Below the pieces are notes generated by a model that was given only the letters and a program-made list of their open reading frames with translations, did not search any database and was not told where the DNA came from. From assembly GCF_030253575.1 (NCBI RefSeq), contig NC_080560.1:30989501-31053500 (forward strand): a stretch of 64,000 nucleotides of DNA, written 5' to 3'. The translations under genes were made by a program, and so were the position numbers. The stretch is from Rhododendron vialii (taxonomy: Eukaryota > Streptophyta > Magnoliopsida > Ericales > Ericaceae). Positions 33,523 to 43,563 of this stretch are shown piece after piece (the stretch's first letter is position 1; each line of letters opens with the position of its first letter).

Positions 33523-33654
33523 TTGATGTGAGTATGACGTAGCACTTTCATGATTATTGAACCGTTGCATACGTAAGTTGTTGTGATTTTGCGTATCTAT
33601 ATGATACTTGGTAGCGTTGGACCCGGTTTGACAAATTTCGGGACGAAATTTCTT

Positions 33655-33668
33655 TAAGGAGGGTAGGA
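33655..33668 (+). promoter_or_regulatory. Polypurine tract of the nested element
   Basis: AAGGAGGGTAGGA directly before the 3' LTR, preceded by TTTCGGGACGAAATTTC, the same context as the polypurine tract at 7591. Confidence 0.85.
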
Positions 33669-35919
33669 TGTAGAGACCTGTAAATTTCTTTGTTAAATTT
33701 TTATGTTTTATAAAGGGATAAGTGATGGTTTAATGTGAAAATAATGGTTGTGGGTTCATGTGCAAGGATTTGGGAGATGTGGGTGTTAGTGCAATTTGGT
33801 GTATATGTGTGTGTGTGTGTGTGGCAGGGGATTTATTTCCCCTCTCCACCTCTCAGTCTCTCAGTCTCTCTCCCGATCTCTCTCTCTCGGCACCTTCTCC
33901 ATCTCTCTCTCACTCTCACTCAAAACCCAACAAATCAACTTCAACCCTTCATCAATCAACCTTAAATCCTTCACCTCTATGCGTATTGGAGCTTGAATCG
34001 CGTTGGTAGGAGCTCGGTGACCCGTAGTTGGCTTGGTTTGGAGTTTGAAGTTCTAGGGCTTGTTCAATCTCTTTGGTTTCGGCTTGGATACTCGAGGTAG
34101 GGAATTCTACCTCTCTTTATATGTTATTTGAGTGTTCTTGTACCATTTTTGAGCTTGTGTTGTTAGTTATTGAGATTGGATCGAAATCGGAAAATTCTGT
34201 CAAAAATCGTCTGGAAAACACTCTCCCTACCGGTAGAAACTTCTTGCCTACCGGTAGGACAAGTAAGAACTTTTTCCCTCAACCAGCTCAAACGTACTGC
34301 AGCAGCTCAAAAGCTGCTCAACGTATCGAGTTTCTACCGGTAGGAACTTCCTACCTACCGGTAGGTCAAGCTGCTCAAGCTGCTTAACGTATTCATTCAC
34401 CTACCGGTAGAACTTGTTTGCCTACCGGTAGGCCAAGTACAAAGTCGTTTCATTCAAAATGTTGGCTCTTCTGTTCGCAGTTTCTACCGGTAGGGTTTCT
34501 TTACCTACCGGTAGGTCAGGTGTCGAATTCTTCTCTTCTACCGGTAGAATTCAAGCACCTACCGGTAGGTGATTGAGCTGCTACAGTGTCTTTCAGCAGC
34601 TTTTCATACGTTCTTTCAAACCACTTTTTGGAGCCTTTCATCGATTCTATTGGGTTCGCTTGCGCATTATTTCTAGTGTTTAGAGGATAATACATATTTC
34701 ATACCTAAAATCGTGTCCGATGGACTTGAATGAACTTAATGGGTTAATTATCACGGAAACTAGGATCGACGGATTGACGTTAATGGATTACGGATAAAAT
34801 GTGTTATGTTACCGCCTTAATTGAACTGGAAACCGCAGTGAGTAGTTGATGCGTGGGTCATGGGTTTAACTTGAAGTAAAAGGTTAGTAGATTGCTTAAA
34901 GGGGAATTAATGACGGTTTCAGAACAGGTGAATGATAAGAGGACATAAAGGGTAGCTATTCAATGAAACGAGAAACATGTAATGTAAGGGTTGATTTCTG
35001 TTGAACCTGAAGCTGGGAACCAAATGTGTGATTTGGATGTACGGGGTCCCGAGCACCCGGAACATGGATTGGATGTACGGGGTCTTAAGAACCCGGAATG
35101 AGAATCGGATATACGGGGTCCCGAGAACCCGGAATGAGAATTGGATGTACGGGGTCATGATCACCCGGAATGTAAATTGGGTATACGGGGTCCTAATGCC
35201 CGGAATGTCTTTTGATTGATATCGTGATGTGACGATGTGAAGGATTTCTTGTGTGCCCATCAAGGATCCATAGGGAACTTCTGAGATACTAAGCGGTTGG
35301 AACGTAACCATATGAGGTGGATGTGTGAAGATCGAAAGATGAGTAAAAATGAATTCAAAGGACAAAGATAGGTTAATTGACAAGAGTGAAGTGTTCGTTT
35401 ACGTTCTAAATTTCTAATATAGTACTTATGTCTTATCCATGCTCCTTTGTTATCCGAAAGTCTATGTTTCATCGGCATCTTTTATCTCATTTGCATATAG
35501 AGTTTGCGTAGACTTTTCTACTGGGCTAGTGTAGCTCAAGCCTTATATTATTTCAGGTGCTAACCCGGAACCATAGCTTGCATTGCTTGGCGTGCTTGGA
35601 GTGTGGACATTATTTTTGAAAGTTAACCGAAGGAGTTACCTATTCATCTTTGTAAATTTATTTTGAAAGATGTATTTGCAACTAAAATTGTAATTCTTTT
35701 GACTCAGAATATTGTAACCACTAATTCTTTTTTTGAACTTCGCTACTTATGATAATTTGGGGCCGTCGAGCCAATGTTGTAATATTTTGGAACATTATGG
35801 ACTTGGAAGCTTAATTGAGGGAATGGGAACACAGTGATCTTTTGGGTACAGTACGGATATTTGTGAGTATTTTAGTATGAAAATCATTTATAATTATGTT
35901 AAAATTCGAGGGCGTGACA
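33669..35919 (+). repeat. 3' LTR, 2,251 bp
   Basis: Direct copy of 27513-29763 at a constant offset of 6,156 bp. It contains the second CTACCGGTAG array (34228-34567) and the second set of GTACGGGGTC tandem units (35032-35208). No nucleotide difference was noticed between the two LTRs. Confidence 0.92.
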
Positions 35920-36401
35920 GATTAGTCTTTAAAAATACAACTTTTAGTCTTTCATTTGGGAGGGACATGCATTTTATGCATTCATATGTTGGTTTGTGCA
36001 AGTAAACTTGATTTTTTCTTTTCGTAAAGGTGATTTGGTGATATCAATTGTGTTGTAGGTGTTAACGTGGTTTTCTTGACACTTAGCTCATATTTTATAA
36101 CATGTGCAAGTCTTCTACCGATTTAATGCTTCTCTTATGAGCTTGAAAGTAAAAGTTTATTGATGGAAAGTTTTTGTCATGTTACCATTGATGGATTCTG
36201 ATATAATTCTATAGCCAAGGTTTATGTGGTCTGTCGTTGGTATTATCTGACACGGTAGTTTATTCTTTGTTAAACTTCGTTTTGGGTGTTTCTAGACGCG
36301 GGGTGTGACATCGATTTATGTATCTTTATTCAGAGATTAGTATCCGATTCACCTACCTTTAATTCAAGCGTTAGACTAATGTATTGTTTGCAATGTACAG
36401 A

Positions 36402-37990
36402 AAATACAATGACACGAGTTCCTCCTACTATTTCTACAAGGAAGAGGAAGGCTGAGCAAACTTTAACTTTGGAAAGTAAACGAGGCAAAATACGAGGACG
36501 AGGCCAGAGGCAAGAGGTTGGGGGTGAGGAGGATGTGGTGGTTGAGCAACATCGTGAGGTAGACTCTAGTACCTAGTAGGAAAATAAATACTATAGTTTT
36601 GCATGTGGTTTCATATTAGTCAAATGCAAATGTGATAAACATTGATTCATTTATAGATTTGTATCGTTTTTGTGTAAATTGTACGATTTTGACAACTATG
36701 ATTCTAACGTATTGTTTACAATGTACAGCAAATGAAACGAGTTCCTCCTACCGTTTCTACAAGGAAGAGGAAGGCTGATCAAACTTTAACTTTGGAAAGG
36801 AAACGAGGAAAAAGTCGAGGATAAGGGCAGAGGCAAGAGGTTGAGGTACATTCGGAGGTAGAGGAGGATGTGGAGGTTGAGCAACATGCTCAGGTAGAGA
36901 AGGATGTAGAGGTTGAGATACATTCGGAGGTACAGGAGGATGAGCCACATGCTGTTCTACGGGAGGATGAGCCACATGATAATGTAGGGGAAGATGAGCC
37001 ACATGTTGAAATTTGTGAGGATGAGCCACATGTTGATGTATGGGAGAATGAGCATGAGTCCATTCAACAAGAGGACGAGGTACATGAAAGTTAGAATACG
37101 ATTTTGTGTTTCTATCTTTGAATTGGATAGATATATTTCACTCAACTACTAGTACTACTACTACTCTAGAATTTTTCGTCTATGATTCATTTATAATTCA
37201 TTTATTAGACTAAACTATTGTTTGCAATATACAGGAAACGACACAAGCCAGAGGACGGGGGAGAGGACAAGGACGGGGGAGAGGATGAGGGAGAGGGCGT
37301 CAGGCAAGGCAAGAGGAGGTAGACGGTGAGGCAGTTGGTCCACAAGACCGGAGTTTGTTAGTGGATTTTAGGAACCATGTTGCTGTTGATATTTGGAACG
37401 GTATGGAGCGACCATTGTTGAAACTGCACTCGCACGGACGTAATTTGAAGAAGTGGTCAATAGCGGAGGCAAATGAGAGGTTACTTATGAGGGTTAGAAG
37501 TTCAGGGTTGTTTTCACTTTCTCAGATTATTTCTTCATACTGCAACAAAGTGTTATTGTCTGCCTCTGTTATTGTCTGCCTTTGTGGAGAGGTGGCATCC
37601 GGAGACAATTAGCTTTCACTTTCGATTTGGGGAGATGACTATTACACTGGATGACGTGTCGCACCTTGTTGGGCTTCAAGTGGAGGGGTTAGCGGTGCAT
37701 GCAGTGGATAAGACGAGGGAGGAGTGTTTGGCAATGGTACAAAGGTGTCTTGGTGTGACGGCAGACGTTGCGGAGAATAAAGTTACAACAAACATCGCGT
37801 TGAGTTTGAATGGTTGATGAAAACTTTTAGTGAGGTGGTAGATGGGGACTCGGAGGAAAGGGTTGATTGTTGCGCACGGGCTTACTTGCTCTATCTTATT
37901 TGTATACCTTTAATTGGATTCTAATTTCCGAACAGAATGAAAACTAGTCAAATACATGACACCATTCATGTTTCTGAACAGAATGTCACA
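36402..37990 (+). pseudogene. Plant-mobile-domain (PMD) gene of the MULE, disrupted
   Basis: Three exon-like segments each follow a near-identical acceptor (TTGTTTGCAATGTACAG before 36402 and similar before 36729 and 37233). Segments 1 and 2 both start with a basic peptide (RVPPT.STRKRKA.QTLTLE), so an exon with its intron end was duplicated. Segment 2 has an early stop and then an acidic repeat (EDEPH, about 36930-37060). Segment 3 holds the PMD core: NLKKWSIAEANERLLMRVRS, then FVERWHPETISFHFRFGEMT and ITLDDVSHLVGLQVEG. A 16-bp tandem duplication at about 37552-37584 shifts the frame inside the domain, and a further frame change follows near 37815. PMD proteins (MAIN/MAIL1 type) act in gene silencing and genome stability in Arabidopsis and are often carried by transposons. 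Confidence 0.78.
36930..37060 (+). repeat. Imperfect 30-bp repeats coding EDEPH units
   Basis: GAGGATGAGCCACATG and close variants occur about five times, spaced about 30 bp. In one frame they encode an acidic EDEPHxxVxEDEPH peptide. Part of PMD segment 2. Confidence 0.8.
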
Positions 37991-38398
37991 GACTTGACAA
38001 CTATGAGTTTTCAAACAGAAATACAATATAAGAGTTTCATTGACGATTCGAAAACTACAAGTAGATGTAATCATCCAATTTTCATAACATTAGAACATAT
38101 TATATAATACAACACATTAAATCGTTTCTCAATCTTCTGAATGGCTAATTGACATGGATGACCTCCTTTGTTGCTACGTCAACGCCGATGATTTCGTTGA
38201 ACTTCTGAATGGCTACAACATGTGCTGCATCCCAATTTTTAGCAATAGAAAGACGATATTTTTTCCAATTGCAAGCTATTGGCGGCATAGGGGAACCTTT
38301 TTTAAGGAATACCTGTCAAATTGCATTACGTACTTATAAAAGATAAATTAAGTTGGATTTAAAGAGCGCAATTCATTATATAGATGACAACAAATCAT

Positions 38399-41300
38399 TT
38401 ACCAAAATAATACATGTACAAAGTGTCCGCCGTCAACAAACCCGATAGTAATAACCTTTCGTTTCATGGAGGGTAAAGGCTTCAATTGGAGGGGGAGGAA
38501 TGTAAGACATTGAACATTTGATAAATGGACAACGACACAATTATAAGCAGATGCTATGATGTGATCCATGTCTGGCATTGTCATCCAATGTTCCTGGGGC
38601 GCCGGACTTTCATACCATGACAAAATGTGGAGTAATTCCCTAGCCCTCTGCGTCCCCCCTACCACTTGTTCGTAAATGTGTAAATGTGTTTTCAACTCTT
38701 TCAGCAAATCACTTCTTACCATTAACCACTCATGAACATCGTCTTTCATGAAGCCCGACACTGCTCGAAACCCACAATTCCCATCATATTCAACATCCTT
38801 GACCGATTCTATGTAAGGTCTTATTGCTTCTGGGAACTGATTGATGAAGGGGCATATAAAAAGTTGTGCTGAAACTTTTGCTTTCCCTTTCAGATTACAC
38901 CACGGTTTCTCTTTGACGGGCTTAGGGGTTTGAAGGGATGCCATAACATGCTCAAATTTCGAGGGATCCTTATGCGTCCAATTTTGTTCTTTGGCTGCAT
39001 TTTTTTCTTTCGTTGACTTCCGACCGCGTGGTTGTGCATTCACTTTGGGTTCAAGGAGAGTACTAGTTTTCAGATGAGCAAGCTCTTGCATTTTCTTAAC
39101 ATAATTTAGCTTTACATCAAATTGATCTTCATTCAAGAACTTGTTGTAAAAACAATCAAAGTGAGCCAAAAGCGTCTCCTCCATCGAACCCTCATTCTGG
39201 GGTGCAAGCAAAGAAAGTCTCTTCCAATGGTTGTAGATTAACTCAATCGGTAGAGGGATATTTGTCATCTTGTAAGGAGCAATCTCATGAGCGCAAGGTA
39301 AACCATGAGTGTGCCTCAAAGTACACTCGCACTGACGCTTCGATTCCACAAACCATTCGACTTGATGGGATGCCGCTAAAACAAGTGTCATGGCATTTGA
39401 CGAAACAACTCCCCTTAGCCTATCAAATAGAGTTGTCCTAAAATCATGTTGCACAGAATTAAGGCTCTTCTCAAACGAAGCTTTGACTTCAGTAACTTGT
39501 AACAACATCAATCTGTAAATCTTCTCCCATATAGTATCAAAATTGCATTGCGAGTTTTCAAGATGATTTTTTAGCTTCGAATGTGAACTCTCCGCCCTAT
39601 GAATAAATATGGCAAGATATTAACCGTAGCAAATAACATGAATAAATGAAAAATTTTCAAAAACGCGTGAATAACATGAATATTAAGGAAAATGGCAGAG
39701 TTATGAATGAAGCGTTTACCTGTTACTTGTTAGGTTTCCGAAATGCATGACTTTGTCCGTCCAAGCTCCTACAAACCTCTCTTTGTAGGGTACCAACCAA
39801 TTTTTCTCGACGTACTCAAGTGCTGCAGGAACCATTTCAAAATTACGCTTCAAAACACAAAGGCGCTCTTCATACTGTGCAACACTCGATGAAAGGACGA
39901 CTAGGCCCCAACTGCAAATAAACTCCTCCCACCTCTTGTCATCAAACATCTTTCTACACTTGGCTAATACGTTCTTGCCAATATGCCACCTACATGGGAG
40001 GTTGGTAGCTTGAGGGAAAACATGTGTGATGGCATTCATAAGCGCCAACTCTCTATCTGTGACAATAACGGACGGAAGCACGTTGGGATCCATCATGCCT
40101 TTTAGCTTCTCCAAGACCCAAGTGTAGTTTTCCGTTTTTTCACACTCCATGAAAGCAAATGCTGCACAAAAAGTCATCTCCGTCGATATTACACCAACAA
40201 TTTGAAGCAAAGTAAACTTGTACTTATTCGTCTTATATGTGCAATCCATCATTAAAACGTGGGGAAAAGCACGTAACATCTCCCCGATAGATGGAGGAGA
40301 CCAAAACAACTCCGTGACATTCTCAGTCTCGTTCCCACGGGTCCAATGAACGTAGTGGTACTTTTCTAGCCGATCCAACAAATGTTGCATTTGAGATTTT
40401 CCAGCTTTCTCTATCACTCGATACTTTTGTCGTACATTGTACACGGTTTTGATAGACGTTACGGTCTCAGGATCTTGAACCTTCAAATGGGTTAGGATTT
40501 CTTTGGGTTTCACCAAAGCGACTGACAAATCAACCACCGTGCTAGTCTGCTCTGCCGACAACCTCCCAGCATACGAATGGCCCTTCAAGTATACCGTTGG
40601 AGGATGGTTATGGGTGCCATTGTGGACAGAGACAGTCCAACCATCATTGCCCTTTACAGCTTTCAATTCAAATGGGCATTCACATTTTTTGGTGCCCGTG
40701 GACCGTACTCTCTTCTTCACAGCTACCTCCTTCCCATCAACTTTCTTCACAAACGGCCTATACTTACCTCTCCTTTCACATGAAAATCTCATCCTAGGTG
40801 TGCGATTCTTAATACATTTCTCGGAACCCTTAATCACAATGATAAACCCGTGTTGTTTACCAGTGCATCTTATCCAATCTACTAACGCTTCATCGGATAG
40901 AAAAACCTACACACACATAACAAAAAATTATAGCCTGTAATATAAGATTGCACAAGATAAATACTCTATCAAAAAAACACTTTCCATCTCCGTTGTAAAA
41001 TGCTCCGTATAATCGTATGAAGGACAAGTTGAAATAGGTATAGTCGATGGCCCTACATAACTACCAAGTGTTGAAGTGTCAACCTGTAACACCCAAAGAC
41101 CAACCAGGTAAGTGTAGGATTTTTTGCAGTTTTATTCAGATATTAATATATGAAAACTGGCACTAAATTCGGATATAAGAGTCCAAAAATGTTGACAATA
41201 TTTGGATATTAATATCCGAAAAGTTGTACATAATTCAGACATTAGAGTCCGAAAAATTAGTAAATTTTTGGCACTATGTATCCAACTGTAAATACAGGAT

Positions 41301-41593
41301 TCTCTGCAGTTTCATTCAGAGATTAATATCTGAAAACTGACACTAAATTCGGATATAAGAGTCCAACAATGTTGACAATATTCGGATATTAATATCCGAA
41401 TAGTTGTACATAATTTAGATATTAGAGTCCGAAGAGTTAGTAAAGTTTTGGCACTGCGTGTCCAACTGTGTCGGGCCAGAACTGAAATTGAAAATGGAGG
41501 GCTTCTGAAATTGAAAATGGAGGGCGGGCTTACCTCTTGCTGCGATTTTTGCTCCGTCACTACAACATCTGTGACATGTTTCTCAACATCCAT
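38399..41593 (-). CDS. MULE transposase with C-terminal OTU protease domain, 849 aa, 4 exons
   Basis: Exons 41593-41534, 41083-40979, 40906-39720 and 39596-38399 keep phase throughout (donors GTAAGC, GTTTTT, GTAAAC; acceptors ACAG, GTAG, ATAG). Order: short N-terminus; FAR1/WRKY-GCM1-like zinc site about residues 98-156 (FSCERRG, KCECPFEL, GTHNHPP); MULE transposase core with candidate triad D276 (MMDCTYKTN), D339 (VTDRELALMN) and E453 (NRAESSHS); SWIM zinc finger about 540-554 (CEC...GLPCAH); a Lys-rich linker; and an OTU-type cysteine protease fold about 705-849 with the D-G-N-C nucleophile motif (C725) and a GGHFVH histidine near the end. The transposase cuts and joins element ends. The OTU part may remove ubiquitin or similar tags, which is inference. 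Exon 2's donor is weak and least certain. No frame break is seen, so it may be active. Intron 1 contains the right-end quasi-palindrome array. Confidence 0.88.
41135..41433. repeat. Subterminal quasi-palindrome array, right block
   Basis: Eight copies of the 20-bp motif starting at 41135, 41168, 41201, 41234 and 41315, 41348, 41381, 41414. Steps are 33 bp within each set of four, and the two sets are a 180-bp tandem duplication. The best copy is the perfect palindrome TTCGGATATTAATATCCGAA (41381). AATATC-type and TAAGAG/TTAGAG-type copies alternate. Lies within intron 1 of the transposase gene. Confidence 0.9.
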
Positions 41594-41599
41594 TGTGTG

Positions 41600-42018
41600 A
41601 TCTTCTTACTCCAAATTGTGGTGTATTGATGGGTCAACTTTTTCTTGTTTATCAATGGAGGGAGAAGAAGCAATCGAGGTTTCCATTGACAATGTAGGAG
41701 GAAGAGGAAAGAAGGAAGATAGGCAGACTTGGCTGTTGGTAGGAGGGGCCTTATGGTAGGTGATGGCAGCTGGGTAGGGATGAAAATGGAGGAGTTTGAA
41801 TGGGGGAGGGAGGAGACGTTTCGGGAGGGAGGGATGGACGGGGAAATTTTTTGTGGTTGTATGTTTTGGGAGGGAGGGAGGGATGGACAGGAGATGATTT
41901 TTGTGGTTGTATGTAATGAATTATGTAAGAGGGTAAAATGGTCAAATAACATGAGATTTTAGGGGTATAATGGTCAAACTGAATAAGGGCATTTTTGTCC
42001 ATAATTGATAAAAATTTT
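41600..42018 (-). promoter_or_regulatory. Right-end promoter/leader region of the transposase
   Basis: Segment between the transposase start codon (41593) and the right terminal repeat, pyrimidine-rich on the transcribed strand, with repeated CCTCCCTCCC words at 41795-41890. By position it must hold the transposase promoter. No definite TATA box was assigned. Confidence 0.4.
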
Positions 42019-42063
42019 AATCGGCTGCGAGTAGCAAGAAGTGCGTTGCAAATAGCGGCCACC
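42019..42063 (-). repeat. Right terminal inverted repeat of the MULE
   Basis: The reverse strand starts GGTGGCCGCTATTTGCAACG and continues CTTGCTACTCGCAG, matching 24861-24905 at 39 of 45 positions. Confidence 0.85.
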
Positions 42064-42071
42064 TTCTCTTT
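42064..42071. repeat. Right 8-bp target duplication of the MULE
   Basis: TTCTCTTT, identical to 24853-24860. Confidence 0.8.
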
Positions 42072-42359
42072 TTAGCTTCTTGCACTCATTCCCAACTTAC
42101 CTTATAGATACTAAACATTTGCATAATTCACTAGAAATAGAAATTACATCTGCAAATAAAAAGATTAGAGGCCATCTGGAGTCCCTGACACTTTAATCTT
42201 CTTTGAGTGAGTGCTTTATGTTTCTTTGCCAAATTCATATACAGGTTGATTTTATTGTATATTTAGACAAAGAGATTTTGAGTGTCGGGCAAAGTACTGG
42301 TTCGTGAGTTTCATTTCCCCAAACTGAAGTGGGCTTGAAGGTTTTTTTTTTGTACCTTA

Positions 42360-43126
42360 GACTCTGTTCAGTTGCCAAAAATGTTGTACAAGAAAGTTAT
42401 TCTCAGGAAAAATCAAGTAAAGGAAAAATAAATCTATTTTCCTGTGAGTGTTCATTTGACAAAATTTTTTTGCAGGAAAACTAAAGTTTAGTAGTTCATT
42501 TGTCGGGAAAAGACACTTTTGAGAAACTTCTTTATTTCCCATGGCTAAAAGTAACTTTGAGTGCTAACACATGCCGAAAAATGTATTTTATCTAATGCAA
42601 AGCCTTAACATGAAGCTTAAAAAATAAGTAGATAACTAAATAAACAAATGTTAAACAACTATGCTTGATTAGTTGCCGATACAAAAACTCATTGATAAAC
42701 TGATGATTAGTAAATACAAAACAAAACTGAAGACTAATGACAAGATAAATAAATACTTCCAAACAAAACCAATTACTAATTTTTTCCACAACAATTATCT
42801 TAGAAAGCACCACAATAGCCGAAATTGTTGTTGCTCACGTAAATCTCAAAGTGCTTTTCTAATAACCTAATTCGTATTTTTTTGGTATTGGCGTCATTCG
42901 CCTTTTTTCTTACCCGCCAATTATTTTGGCCCTATAATGGAGAAAACCTTCCCGTGATGCAAAATCCTATGCTTTTAGTCGAATCACTTTTGCAAGAAAG
43001 TAAATCTTGCAGGAAAACTTAAGAACATGTTTCCCACTACTTTCCTGGTAACTAAATACTACAAAAGTTATGGGAAAGTTGATTTTCTCATCCTTTTCTA
43101 TACTTTTCTGACAACTGAACGGAGCC
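42360..43126. mobile_element. Harbinger/Tourist-like non-autonomous element, about 767 bp
   Basis: GACTCTGTTCAGTTGCCAAA at the left and the inverted GGCTCCGTTCAGTTGTCAGA at the right, similar in style to the GGCTCCGTTCC-ended Tourist element at 26632. Repeated CAGGAAAA words occur inside. The flanks TTA and TAG are only a partial 3-bp match. No coding capacity. Confidence 0.5.
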
Positions 43127-43563
43127 TAGGGAAGGAACATCATCCAACCGGTGTAGAAGGGAGTGTATCGTTCCTAAGGAGAGCGCGGTCCTGCATGCCT
43201 CGATTATTTGCATATTATTATGATTGATGATATGTTGAGGTTATCACTGTTGCAGAAAATCCTATATTAGATAGTATAAATATTTCCAACAATGTGCAAC
43301 TGTTGGGAAATGACTGCAAAATCTCAAAGATATTATGAGCATGAACAATGAATCATTATTTGCTTATACTTTCAAAAAGCTTACAAAGAAAGAACCATTG
43401 ACTCTGCAAACGTATTGGATAAATGTAGTGTTGCTCGTGGTTCATTCTGTGAGTTCTTTCGGATCCATTTTTTTCACTATATCAATTTACATCATCTCGA
43501 TTCTCGACTGTCCCTACCGGTTATGAACCGCGACGAGACCGGTGCTTCATCCGTTTAGCCTAT

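Larger units (their letters stand above)
27513..35919 (+). mobile_element. Gag-only Ty3/gypsy-type LTR retrotransposon, 8,407 bp, nested in the MULE
   Basis: LTRs of 2,251 bp each (27513-29763, 33669-35919) show no difference in the stretches compared, so insertion was recent. Internal region (3,905 bp): methionine-initiator primer-binding site right after the 5' LTR, an intact gag frame, no reverse transcriptase, RNase H or integrase core, a decayed integrase tail, then a polypurine tract. This is the organisation of the described TR-GAG class of non-autonomous elements, which would borrow pol proteins from a relative. Flanks are GGATA (27508-27512) and GATTA (35920-35924), so a clean 5-bp target duplication is not seen. 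Confidence 0.9.
24861..42063. mobile_element. Large Mutator-like element carrying PMD and OTU-transposase genes, with a nested retrotransposon
   Basis: Bounded by a terminal inverted repeat (24861-24905 and 42019-42063) beginning GGTGGCCGCTATT and flanked by a perfect 8-bp duplication. The arms match at 39 of 45 positions without gaps. The total is 17.2 kb; without the nested 8.4-kb LTR element it was about 8.8 kb. Cargo: a plant-mobile-domain gene reading rightward (36.4-38.0 kb) and a MULE transposase gene reading leftward (41.59-38.40 kb), so the two are convergent, each starting from its own terminal repeat, a layout like maize MuDR. Arrays of a 20-bp quasi-palindrome lie 0.6-1.5 kb inside each end. 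A Tourist-like MITE (26632-26830) also inserted into it. The element could be active for transposase, but the PMD gene is broken. Confidence 0.88.

Noticed and set aside
41312..41593. 93-residue frame starting at the transposase ATG and reading on into the quasi-palindromes
   Set aside because: Only its first 20 codons are exon 1; the rest is intron 1 with the repeat array, shown by the GAG|GTAAGC donor and in-phase exon 2.
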